DNA from: an uncultured Clostridia bacterium
GTDB lineage: Bacteria; Bacillota; Clostridia; Christensenellales; CAG-138
Length of the DNA stretch: 5,375 nt
Direction: 5' to 3'
Assembly (NCBI GenBank): GCA_947304365.1
Contig: CAMZAY010000093.1
Location: 1 to 5,375, forward strand
Shown here: piece by piece, positions 1 through 5,375 of the stretch
Numbering within the stretch: the first letter of the stretch is position 1
Layout of the letters: the number at the start of each line of letters is the position of its first letter
Made by a program: the position numbers and the translations under genes
Notes under the pieces: model-generated
What the model saw: only the letters and a program-made list of their open reading frames with translations
Database searches by the model: none
Told to the model about the DNA's origin: nothing

Positions 1-369
1 GCGCAGCAACGCGTCGGCTTCCGCCAGCTTCGTGACGCCGCCGGTCAGCACCACGGGAACGGGCACGCCGCGCAGCATGAACGAGAGCATGGAGGCGGTG
101 TACGCCATCGTATCGGTGCCGTGGGTCAGCACGATGCCGTCGCATGAGGAAGCCTTGTCGCGTATGGCTTCGGCGATTATGCACCATTCCTCCGGCTGTA
201 TGTTGGAGGAATCCATACTGAAAAGATCGGTGCAGCTGATCTGCACCTCGTCCGATTCGCACCCGACGAGCTTAACGAGCTCCGCCGCGGTAAGCTCCGG
301 GAAAAGCCCGTTCTCCGTGGGCACGCAGGCGATCGTGCCGCCCGTCGCTATCAAACAAATGCGCTTCAT
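1..369 (-). CDS. ansA: L-asparaginase, cytoplasmic (type I-like), N-terminal part; truncated by the window edge
   Basis: The enzyme hydrolyses L-asparagine to aspartate and ammonia. The first 123 residues are visible out of roughly 330 usual for the family; the rest lies beyond base 1. The protein opens MKRICLIATGGTIA, the classic first asparaginase signature, with the nucleophilic Thr at residue 12. The second signature, HGTDTMAYTA, starts at residue 83 and supplies the second catalytic Thr (T85) and D86. The DSS at 53-55 fits the substrate-binding serine. There is no signal peptide, so a cytoplasmic enzyme is inferred, hence the symbol ansA rather than a secreted type II enzyme; that choice is less sure than the family. 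The segment after VVLTGG (residues 106-111) reads VTK where relatives usually have Q/M-x-P. The start is the only ATG directly upstream of the signature and follows a GAAAGG about 12 bases away. It is transcribed divergently from the lipoprotein gene, from its own promoter. Confidence 0.93.
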   Translation of the reverse strand, partial: MKRICLIATGGTIACVPTENGLFPELTAAELVKLVGCESDEVQISCTDLFSMDSSNIQPEEWCIIAEAIRDKASSCDGIVLTHGTDTMAYTASMLSFMLRGVPVPVVLTGGVTKLAEADALLR

Positions 370-381
370 ATCTTTAAAAGG

Positions 382-387
382 CCTTTC
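382..387 (-). promoter_or_regulatory. Probable weak ribosome binding site of the asparaginase gene
   Basis: GAAAGG on the minus strand lies 12 bases before the ATG at 369. This is a weaker match and a longer spacing than the AAAGGAG sites of the other genes here. No better site is visible between the inferred transcription start and the ATG. Confidence 0.45.
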
Positions 388-406
388 GTTTGTTTTTACA
401 TATATT

Positions 407-435
407 ATTATAAATGCTTTCATCCCCGATATCAA
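407..435 (-). promoter_or_regulatory. Sigma-A-type promoter for the asparaginase gene
   Basis: Read on the minus strand, TTGATA (435-430) is followed after a 17-base spacer by a perfect TATAAT (412-407). The expected transcription start is near 400, giving a leader of about 30 bases before the ATG at 369. Both the motif match and the spacing are close to ideal; activity is inferred. Confidence 0.75.
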
Positions 436-465
436 GATTTTTTATACCGTGCGCCAAAATGTGAG

Positions 466-493
466 TTGCGGCAAAAAAACAATGTGATATAAT
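466..493 (+). promoter_or_regulatory. Extended -10 sigma-A promoter for the lipoprotein gene
   Basis: TTGCGG (466-471), a weak -35, precedes TATAAT (488-493) by 16 bases. TG at 485-486 makes an extended -10 (TGaTATAAT). The inferred start is near 500, leaving a leader of about 65 bases. Because the -10 box overlaps the ATG at 492, that upstream ATG cannot be the real start of the downstream gene. The block AATGTGATATAAT (481-493) recurs exactly in the hpf promoter. Confidence 0.72.
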
Positions 494-504
494 GGAACCG
501 AAGG

Positions 505-540
505 GGCTTCCCGTTCGTTATATATACGAAAGGCAAAGCC
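505..540 (+). other. Predicted hairpin in the lipoprotein mRNA leader
   Basis: GGCTT (505-509) pairs with AAGCC (536-540), CC (511-512) with GG (532-533), and TTCGT (514-518) with ACGAA (526-530), around a TATATAT loop. This gives about 12 pairs with small internal mismatches. The hairpin begins within a few bases of the inferred transcription start and ends before the ribosome binding site at 549. There is no T-run after it, so it is not a terminator. A 5' mRNA-stabilising stem is the simplest reading; I recognise no riboswitch. Confidence 0.45.
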
Positions 541-548
541 GTGATCCG

Positions 549-555
549 AAAGGAG
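549..555 (+). promoter_or_regulatory. Ribosome binding site of the lipoprotein gene (decides the start)
   Basis: AAAGGAG lies 11 bases before the ATG at 567. It selects this ATG over the in-frame ATG at 492, which has no such site and overlaps the -10 box. The spacer holds the perfect 12-base palindrome GATGACGTCATC (555-566). Confidence 0.8.
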
Positions 556-566
556 ATGACGTCATC

Positions 567-1154
567 ATGAAGAAAATAATCGCCTGCATGCTGCTCCTGG
601 CGCTCGCCGCGGCAGTTTTCACCGGATGCACCTCGTCAAATACGGGCGCCGAACAGAGCCCGGTTATTACCAAGGCACCGTTTACCGGTCATATCGAGCC
701 GAAGACTTTTGCTCCCGAGAAGCCCAACGAGGGGCTTGCGATGGGCAACGTGCTCTTTTGGGAGACCTTCCGCTCCGGCGGCAGCTCGACGGAACGCATA
801 AGGTATAAGGTCTATAACGACGTAAAGGAGTTCCTGGCGGATTTTCCCGGCAGGGATGAGGAATTCAATTCCCGCTACTCGGAAAAGAGCTTCGGCGAAA
901 TGTTCGTCGCTGCGGTGTACATCACCGTTCCCACGGGCGGATATTCTTACTCCGTCAACGCCGGCAGCGTGTCCGGATCGGAGATAAAGCTCGATATCCT
1001 GCAGACCTCGCCCGAGGCCGATACTGCCGTGACGCAGGCGTTCGAGACGCACTGCGTGCTCGCCGCATTCCCCGCCGAGCTTTATACGGAAGGCATGCGC
1101 GTCACCGTGATCATAAACGGCAAGTGCGTTTTGCCCGCCGGGGAAACGGTTTGA
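567..1154 (+). CDS. Putative lipoprotein with a PrcB_C-like domain
   Basis: This is a 195-residue exported lipoprotein of unknown precise role. The N-terminus has a basic MKK start, a hydrophobic stretch (residues 4-18) and a lipobox FTGC, with the lipidated Cys at 21, so it should be anchored to the outer face of the membrane. Residues 22-55 look like a flexible Ser/Thr/Pro-rich linker. From about residue 112 to 183 the pattern resembles the PrcB C-terminal domain (Pfam PrcB_C): a strand MFVAAVYITVPTGGYSYSV with the PTGGYS turn at 122-127, a KLDILQTSP strand, VTQAF (155-159), then a final beta strand RVTVIING. PrcB was named for a treponemal protease complex subunit, but most relatives are uncharacterised, so protease partnership is not implied. 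ATG 567 is chosen because the AAAGGAG site and the signal peptide both begin there; an in-frame extension to 492 would add 25 non-signal residues. It has its own promoter. No terminator is visible before hpf. Confidence 0.85.
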   Translation: MKKIIACMLLLALAAAVFTGCTSSNTGAEQSPVITKAPFTGHIEPKTFAPEKPNEGLAMGNVLFWETFRSGGSSTERIRYKVYNDVKEFLADFPGRDEEFNSRYSEKSFGEMFVAAVYITVPTGGYSYSVNAGSVSGSEIKLDILQTSPEADTAVTQAFETHCVLAAFPAELYTEGMRVTVIINGKCVLPAGETV

Positions 1155-1200
1155 ATCGTAATAACGTCACAGCTTTTACAATATCTTTACACTTGTGGGC

Positions 1201-1229
1201 TTGCCAAACACAACGGAATGTGATATAAT
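1201..1229 (+). promoter_or_regulatory. Strong extended -10 sigma-A promoter for hpf
   Basis: TTGCCA (1201-1206, five of six to consensus), a 17-base spacer and a perfect TATAAT (1224-1229) preceded by TG at 1221-1222. The inferred start is near 1236, giving a leader of about 70 bases. The 13 bases AATGTGATATAAT (1217-1229) are identical to those of the lipoprotein promoter. Two TTTACA copies (1175-1180 and 1186-1191, 11 bases apart) lie just upstream; their role is unknown. Confidence 0.8.
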
Positions 1230-1240
1230 ATATCCACAAT

Positions 1241-1263
1241 GAAGAAAGGTCCTGCCTTTATTC
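1241..1263 (+). other. Predicted first hairpin of the hpf leader
   Basis: GAA-G-AAAGG (1241-1249) pairs with CCTTT-A-TTC (1255-1263) around the loop TCCTG: eight pairs with one G/A mismatch. It sits immediately after the inferred transcription start. No poly-T follows, so it is not an attenuator terminator. Confidence 0.4.
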
Positions 1264-1271
1264 TTGAAAAC

Positions 1272-1285
1272 GTGCCGCGCGGCAC
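1272..1285 (+). repeat. 14-base perfect palindrome in the hpf leader
   Basis: GTGCCGCGCGGCAC is a perfect inverted repeat: GTGCC and GGCAC flank GCGC. It ends five bases before the AAAGGAG site at 1291. It could act as a small RNA stem next to the ribosome binding site or as a DNA operator for a dimeric regulator; the sequence alone cannot tell which. Confidence 0.5.
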
Positions 1286-1290
1286 AAAGG

Positions 1291-1297
1291 AAAGGAG
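1291..1297 (+). promoter_or_regulatory. Ribosome binding site of hpf
   Basis: AAAGGAG lies 9 bases before the ATG at 1307. It is a near-ideal site and fixes the start. Confidence 0.85.
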
Positions 1298-1306
1298 CAA
1301 GAAATC

Positions 1307-1828
1307 ATGCGTATTTCCATCACAGGCAAAAACATTGAAGTGTCCGAGTATCTGAAGGAGCTTGCACTTAAAAAAATGTCGAAGCTCGACCGCTATTTCC
1401 CGGCAGATACGGTAGCGCAGGTGACCATGGCGCTTGAAAAGAACCGCCATATCGTAGAGGTCACCATCCCTTACAGCGGCGGCATCATCCGCGGTGAGGA
1501 AGTGACCGGGGATATGTACGCCAGCATCGATAACGTTATCGCAAAGCTCGAGCGCCAGATCATCAGGCACAGGACAAAGCTTGAGAAGAACCTTAAAGCG
1601 GAGGCGTTCAACGAGCCCGTGCCCGAGTATTCCGATGAGGAGGATGAGGGCCCCAGGGTAGTCAAGGTAAAGCGCTTCTCCATCAAGCCCATGAGCGAGG
1701 AGGAAGCCATCCTCCAGATGGAGCTTTTAGGCCATTCGTTCTTCGTGTTCACCAATGCCGAGACGGAGGATATCAACGTCCTTTATAAGAGAAAGGACGG
1801 CAACCTCGGTCTTATCGAACCCGAATAA
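1307..1828 (+). CDS. hpf: Ribosome hibernation promoting factor, long form
   Basis: Long HPF binds the 30S decoding region and dimerises 70S ribosomes into inactive 100S particles in stationary phase or stress, protecting them in the cytoplasm. The 173-residue length fits the long-form family (about 175-190), unlike the roughly 100-residue short HPF/YfiA. Residues 1-97 form the S30AE/RaiA domain, starting MRISITGKNIEVSEYLKE, with GDMYASIDNVIAKLERQI (68-85) and a basic RHRTKLEKNLK tail. An acidic linker follows (about 98-116, including SDEEDE). Residues 117-173 are the C-terminal dimerisation domain: VVKVKRFSIKPMSEEEAILQMEL, then GHSFFVF (142-148) and the ending LYKRKDGNLGLIEP. All hallmarks are intact. 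The gene ends in tandem stops (TAATAA) and is flanked by its own promoter and terminator, so it is a single-gene unit, although readthrough from the lipoprotein gene upstream is possible. Confidence 0.97.
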   Translation: MRISITGKNIEVSEYLKELALKKMSKLDRYFPADTVAQVTMALEKNRHIVEVTIPYSGGIIRGEEVTGDMYASIDNVIAKLERQIIRHRTKLEKNLKAEAFNEPVPEYSDEEDEGPRVVKVKRFSIKPMSEEEAILQMELLGHSFFVFTNAETEDINVLYKRKDGNLGLIEPE

Positions 1829-1844
1829 TAAGCGGATAATCAAT

Positions 1845-1873
1845 CGGCGGTTCCAAGGAACCGCCGTTTTTTT
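1845..1873 (+). terminator. Rho-independent terminator of hpf
   Basis: CGGCGGTTCC (1845-1854) and GGAACCGCCG (1857-1866) form a perfect 10-pair stem with a two-base AA turn, probably opening to a CAAG loop, followed by seven T (1867-1873). On the minus strand the same stem is followed only by ATTGATTAT, so it is a poor terminator for the convergent NERD gene. Confidence 0.93.
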
Positions 1874-1900
1874 GTGGGAAAAAACTTGTGAATGGTTTGC

Positions 1901-2665
1901 TTATTTTGCCTGAATGTCGGTCTGCTGTTCGTGTTCGATATCTATGATATGCTGCTGCTTCTCCTCTTCGGAGACCTGGGTATATGGATAAAGGAGGGAA
2001 TACACTTCGTCAACTTTCACGGATCCGGGCCGCGCATTAGTCAAACGATCTTGAACGATCGATTTGATCTCCGGACGGTTTACCACCCATACGTCTGGGG
2101 AAGAAACTGTGATATTCTTAAGAGTGCATCTTTCGGAAAAAGCGATCACAGACCACATCGGAACATTCCCCGTAAGCGCTTTTAGATATTTGATATGGTT
2201 TCTGTTTTGCATTATCGGGTTATAGAACCGCTCTTTTTGGCTCTTTCCTTTGCCTGCGGGCAGCGTTACCGTCCAATAACGATTTACCTCGTTGCCGAAT
2301 ATCCAACCGCTGTAATTCTTACTTTCAAAAACGAATATTCCCGAATCGGTTATCATTAAGACGTCGATCTCGGTCGTTTTCCCGTCATAAGCCGGGATGT
2401 AAAGATTAAACAGAAATCTTGCGCCTTTTTTCTCGTAATTCCGAAGCGTTTTATAGATCATGAACTCGCCTATACTCCCGGTATCGGAGCGCATTTCACC
2501 GTAGGACTTATGCGTAATAAGAGCATACTGTCCCTTATTGTACTGCTTTAATTCAGAAAAGTATTCGATTATTTTAGCTGCGGCGAAGATCAAACCTATG
2601 ACCAACAGCAGAACCAAGATGAAATTGCCGGAATGGGAAGTGTTATCGATTTTAAGATTCTTCAA
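1901..2665 (-). CDS. Membrane-anchored NERD-domain (nuclease-related) protein
   Basis: This 254-residue protein has one hydrophobic segment near the N-terminus (residues 14-33, rich in Leu/Ile/Ala), predicted to anchor it in the membrane. It then has a NERD domain at about 60-160. NERD domains belong to the PD-(D/E)XK restriction-endonuclease-like fold. The expected acidic and lysine residues are present: GSIGEF with E67, TEIDVLMI with E99 and D101, and FESKNY with E114 and K116. This matches the E...D...ExK layout, so nuclease activity is plausible but not established for this family. The C-terminus is Gln/Glu-rich (EEEKQQH). The start is TTG (2665-2663), supported by AAGGAG 10 bases upstream; no better in-frame ATG exists nearby. 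Fourteen bases separate it from the addA stop, and its ribosome binding site overlaps that stop, so co-expression with addA is likely. GC is visibly lower (about 40% in the line at 2101) than in addA (about 58% at 3001), suggesting later acquisition. No clear terminator follows. Confidence 0.9.
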   Translation of the reverse strand: MKNLKIDNTSHSGNFILVLLLVIGLIFAAAKIIEYFSELKQYNKGQYALITHKSYGEMRSDTGSIGEFMIYKTLRNYEKKGARFLFNLYIPAYDGKTTEIDVLMITDSGIFVFESKNYSGWIFGNEVNRYWTVTLPAGKGKSQKERFYNPIMQNRNHIKYLKALTGNVPMWSVIAFSERCTLKNITVSSPDVWVVNRPEIKSIVQDRLTNARPGSVKVDEVYSLLYPYTQVSEEEKQQHIIDIEHEQQTDIQAK

Positions 2666-2675
2666 TGATTCCTAT

Positions 2676-2681
2676 CTCCTT
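2676..2681 (-). promoter_or_regulatory. Ribosome binding site of the NERD gene, overlapping the addA stop codon
   Basis: AAGGAG on the minus strand (2681-2676) lies 10 bases before the TTG at 2665 and shares bases with the addA TAA (2682-2680). This supports the TTG start and suggests translational coupling to addA. Confidence 0.75.
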
Positions 2682-5375
2682 ACAGCTTCACCGCTTCGTC
2701 AACTGAAAGCAGGTACACGTATTTTTCCTTTACCGGAAGCCCGGTCAGCTTTTCGAGCGCGGCGGCATACAGCTCAAGCTGGCGCGAATAGCGCCTTGCG
2801 ACGGTGTTGGCGGTATGCGTTTTGTCGATATGCGTCGTCTTGTGATCGACGAGCACCCAGGCGCCGTCCTCTATAAAGCAGCAGTCTATAACGCCCTGAA
2901 GCATTATAGGCGCCTTCGAGCCGGTATCGGTCAGCTTGTCGGCGTCCATGTAAACGTCGAACTCCTTTTCCCGCTCCACGCGGGGCGAAGCAAGGAGCCT
3001 CCTTCCAAGGTCCGAATCGAAGAAGCGGACGATATGCTCCGTTTCGATCACGGCGGCCTCCCTTTCGGTAAACTGCCCGCGCGCGGCGAGAAGCCCAAGC
3101 TCCTCCTTTACGGTCGCGGAGGTATGCTTTTTCAGCGAAACGAGCTGCAGCAGCCTGTGGGCAAGAGTGCCCGCCTCCGCGGGGGTGAACTCGCGCTCGC
3201 CCTCCATGAACCGCGGCATCTGCGCGACCTGCACCCGGGCTTTTGTAAGCCCCGTGACGGAGAGCTTCGACGGGAGAAGGGTCTCCTCCGAAGCGAAATA
3301 GCCCTCGCCGAACCGTTTTTTGAGCGCGGAGGTATCGAGGAACGCCGCCTCCTGCAGCCATTCGCCGAACTCCTCTTCCGACATGGAGCCGCGCCTGCCC
3401 GCGCCTGCGGACGGGGGAACGACCTCCAGCCGCATGCCGCCGCCGTGCTCGAAACGGACCTCGCTCTCGGGGCCGTTCGGGAAATACGCGCCGAGCATCC
3501 AGTCGGCGTAGTGCTCCGCCTTCATTATCCGAACGTCGTCCAGGCGCGAAGCGTACTTCGCGGCGAATCTCTGCGCGTCCTTGTGCACGCCGAGCATTAT
3601 CAGCTTTTCCTTTGCGCGGGTCTGGGCGACGTATAAAAGGCGCATCTCCTCGGCGTTCAGGCGCCGCGCCTCGCGGGCGGCGACAGCGCGCTGGAGCATG
3701 GATTTAAGCTCCCTGTCCCCCGCGACGGAGCATAGGCCTATGCCGAGCTCCGCGTCGAATATGCCCGTATCGGCATTGTAGCCGCGGCGGAATTTCTTTG
3801 TTATGTTCGCAAGTATCACCACGGGGAACTCAAGCCCCTTGGATGAATGGATCGTCATCAGCCTTACGGCGTCCGCGCTCGAGGAAGCGCGTCCCGGCTC
3901 CTTCATGGAGCCCGCCGCCTCGTCAAGATACCGTATAAAGTCGGACAGCGTGCCGCCGTTCTCGCCGCAGCGCCTCGCAAGCGAGAGCAGCGTTTCAAGG
4001 TTCCTTTCACGCGCCGCGCCGCCGTACAGCGCGGATACGCAGACCTCGAAACGGGTCTCGTCGAGCACCTCCGTCACGAGCGTGCCGAGCTCGGTCAGCT
4101 TCGCGCGGGCGCGCCAGCGGTCTACTGCCGCAAGCATGGAGGCGCATTTGATGCTCCACGACGGCGCCGTGGGATCCGCCGCCGCGCCTATGACGCAGTC
4201 GAGTATCTCCTCGCCCTCATAATCCGCGCGGACATGTATAAGCTCCTCCTCGGTAAAGCCGAATATCGGCGAGCGCATAACGGCAAGCAGGGGGATATCC
4301 TGCCTGCGGTTGTCTATCACGCGGAGAAGGTCGGTAAAAATACGCACCTCGATCGCGTCGTAGAAGCCCTCTCCCCGGTCGGAAACGCAGGGTATGCCCG
4401 CGTTCGAGAACGCTTCCATCCAGTCGGAGATCTCGCCCCTTGCGGAGCGCATAAGCACCGCAAAATCGCCCCAGCGGTATCGTCTCGGGCCGTCCTTGCC
4501 GCTTACCGTGCCGTGCTCCATAAGGTCGAGTATCAGCTCTGCGGAATATGCGGCCATCAGCTCCGCCTTCGTGCGGTCGGCGGCTTCGCTGTCATCGTCC
4601 TCGGGGGCGTCCTCCGCAGCTGCCGGGCCGAGCGCGGGATCTATGAGCACCAGCCGGACGCTGCCGCGGTCCTCTCCCGGCGCGGGCTCCCTGCCCGAAA
4701 CGAGCCGTGCGTTGTCGCTGTAATCGATCTCGCCCACGTTCTCGCCCTTCATAAGCTGTGAAAAGAGCAGGTTCGCCGCGTCGAGCACCGCCGTGCGGCT
4801 GCGGAAATTGGAGTTGAGGTCGATCCTCGCCCTGCCGTCCGCGCCCTTATAGGTCCTGTATTTCTCAAGGAATATCGCGGGCTCCGCCTGGCGGAAACGG
4901 TAGATGCTCTGCTTAACGTCGCCGACCATAAAACGGTTGCCCTTCGATATCCTCGCAAGTATCGCCTCCTGCGCGGGGTTGATATCCTGGTATTCGTCAA
5001 CGAAAATATAAAGGAATCTCTCCCGGTATTCCGCCGCGGCGGCGGGATCGGAGAGCACCTTAAGAGTGAGCTGTTCCATATCGGAAAAGTCTATGACGCC
5101 CTCTTCCTCCTTAAGCTCCCAAAAGCGCCTCGCAAAATCGCCGACGAGCTCCCTTAAAAGCATTATGGGCGGAGCGAGCAGCTTTGCATAAGCGGCCTCC
5201 TCGTCAAGCGTATGCGCGAACCGCTTTTTGAGCGAGGCGATAAGCTTCTTGAACGCCTCGCGGTAGGTCTTTGCCTCCGCTTTTTCGGACTCGTCCGTGC
5301 CGTTTTTGAAGCGGAGCGTATCGAGCTTGCCTACCCCCGCGAGCGCGGATACCCAGTGATCGTAATCGGGCTGGA
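2680..5375 (-). CDS. addA: ATP-dependent helicase/nuclease subunit A (AddA), lacking its N-terminus at the window edge
   Basis: AddA pairs with AddB to resect double-strand DNA ends for RecA, as RecBCD does in enteric bacteria. 897 residues are visible of about 1,200; the Walker A motif and start lie beyond 5375. The frame is open with no stop from Met 5163 to the edge, so 5163 is an internal Met. Numbering from the edge, the UvrD/Rep helicase motifs are: Walker B VDEYQD (D126, 4998-4984), GDVKQSIY (151-158), LNSNFRS (186-192), IHSSKGLEFP (from 508, 3852-3823) and RLLYVAQTRAKEKL (578-591, 3642-3601). The C-terminal PD-(D/E)XK nuclease domain shows GTLAHRLLQLV (735-745, H739), QGVIDCCF (D830), VDHKT (D843, K845) and RQLELYAAALE near the end. 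The active-site loop reads DHKTT rather than the usual DYKTD, but the key Asp and Lys are kept. An acidic, Ala-rich insertion (EDAPEDDDSEAAD) lies between motif IV and the accessory helical region. The NERD gene follows 14 bases downstream; addB would be expected upstream, outside the window. Confidence 0.97.
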   Translation of the reverse strand, partial: QPDYDHWVSALAGVGKLDTLRFKNGTDESEKAEAKTYREAFKKLIASLKKRFAHTLDEEAAYAKLLAPPIMLLRELVGDFARRFWELKEEEGVIDFSDMEQLTLKVLSDPAAAAEYRERFLYIFVDEYQDINPAQEAILARISKGNRFMVGDVKQSIYRFRQAEPAIFLEKYRTYKGADGRARIDLNSNFRSRTAVLDAANLLFSQLMKGENVGEIDYSDNARLVSGREPAPGEDRGSVRLVLIDPALGPAAAEDAPEDDDSEAADRTKAELMAAYSAELILDLMEHGTVSGKDGPRRYRWGDFAVLMRSARGEISDWMEAFSNAGIPCVSDRGEGFYDAIEVRIFTDLLRVIDNRRQDIPLLAVMRSPIFGFTEEELIHVRADYEGEEILDCVIGAAADPTAPSWSIKCASMLAAVDRWRARAKLTELGTLVTEVLDETRFEVCVSALYGGAARERNLETLLSLARRCGENGGTLSDFIRYLDEAAGSMKEPGRASSSADAVRLMTIHSSKGLEFPVVILANITKKFRRGYNADTGIFDAELGIGLCSVAGDRELKSMLQRAVAAREARRLNAEEMRLLYVAQTRAKEKLIMLGVHKDAQRFAAKYASRLDDVRIMKAEHYADWMLGAYFPNGPESEVRFEHGGGMRLEVVPPSAGAGRRGSMSEEEFGEWLQEAAFLDTSALKKRFGEGYFASEETLLPSKLSVTGLTKARVQVAQMPRFMEGEREFTPAEAGTLAHRLLQLVSLKKHTSATVKEELGLLAARGQFTEREAAVIETEHIVRFFDSDLGRRLLASPRVEREKEFDVYMDADKLTDTGSKAPIMLQGVIDCCFIEDGAWVLVDHKTTHIDKTHTANTVARRYSRQLELYAAALEKLTGLPVKEKYVYLLSVDEAVKL

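Noticed and set aside
32..487. A 151-residue open frame on the plus strand over the asparaginase gene
   Set aside because: The minus-strand frame carries both asparaginase signatures. The plus frame is low-information and runs across two promoters.
492..566. In-frame upstream extension of the lipoprotein from the ATG at 492
   Set aside because: That ATG overlaps the -10 box, has no ribosome binding site, and would put 25 charged residues before the signal peptide.
1239..1355. Small open frame (38 codons) starting in the hpf leader
   Set aside because: Its ATG lies within a few bases of the inferred transcription start with no ribosome binding site, and it overlaps hpf in another frame. The palindrome and hpf ribosome binding site explain the region better.
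1901..2185. A 97-residue plus-strand frame over the NERD gene
   Set aside because: It is opposite the intact NERD protein and has no ribosome binding site or domain.
2815..3636. A 273-residue open frame on the plus strand inside addA
   Set aside because: It is antisense to the conserved AddA nuclease and motif VI region. Its composition (rich in Arg, Ala, Leu and His) is what GC-rich coding DNA gives on the opposite strand, and it has no recognisable domain.
3847..4761. A 304-residue open frame on the plus strand inside addA
   Set aside because: It is a shadow of the AddA helicase domain, rich in Arg and Ala with no family resemblance. The minus-strand frame carries conserved helicase motifs.
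5161..5163. Met at 5163 as the AddA start
   Set aside because: The frame stays open for 70 further codons to the window edge with AddA-like helical sequence, and Walker A must lie further upstream. It is an internal Met.

Overview
The window looks like a piece of a Firmicutes/Clostridia-type chromosome. The reasons are an AddA-type recombination nuclease (the Gram-positive counterpart of RecBCD), a long-form ribosome hibernation factor, strong AGGAG-type ribosome binding sites, consensus sigma-A promoters and moderately high GC (about 58% in the addA line I counted). The species cannot be named from the sequence. No RNA genes, CRISPR array, insertion sequence or attachment site was seen.

Layout: (1) 1-369, minus strand: N-terminal third of an L-asparaginase, running off the left edge. 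(2) 370-566: divergent intergenic region with a near-consensus promoter on each strand and a leader hairpin. (3) 567-1154, plus: a 195-residue lipoprotein whose C-terminal half resembles the PrcB C-terminal domain. (4) 1155-1306: spacer with a strong extended -10 promoter and a structured leader. (5) 1307-1828, plus: hpf, the long ribosome hibernation promoting factor, closed by a clean rho-independent terminator at 1845-1873. (6) 1901-2665, minus: a membrane-anchored NERD-domain (nuclease-related) protein, AT-richer than its neighbours. (7) 2680-5375, minus: addA, lacking its N-terminus because it runs off the right edge. Its reading frame stays open from the first internal Met (5163) to the window end, so the gene is not limited to 2680-5163.

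How they work together: hpf is a self-contained transcription unit. The lipoprotein and hpf promoters carry an identical 13-base extended -10 block. addA and the NERD gene form a tight pair: the NERD ribosome binding site overlaps the addA stop codon, which suggests co-transcription and translational coupling of a recombination helicase-nuclease with a second nuclease-fold protein. The asparaginase is transcribed away from everything else.

Most of this is ordinary housekeeping sequence. The points most worth a second look are the addA-NERD coupling with its compositional step, the shared promoter block, and the structured leaders of the lipoprotein and hpf genes. I found no convincing undescribed multi-gene system.
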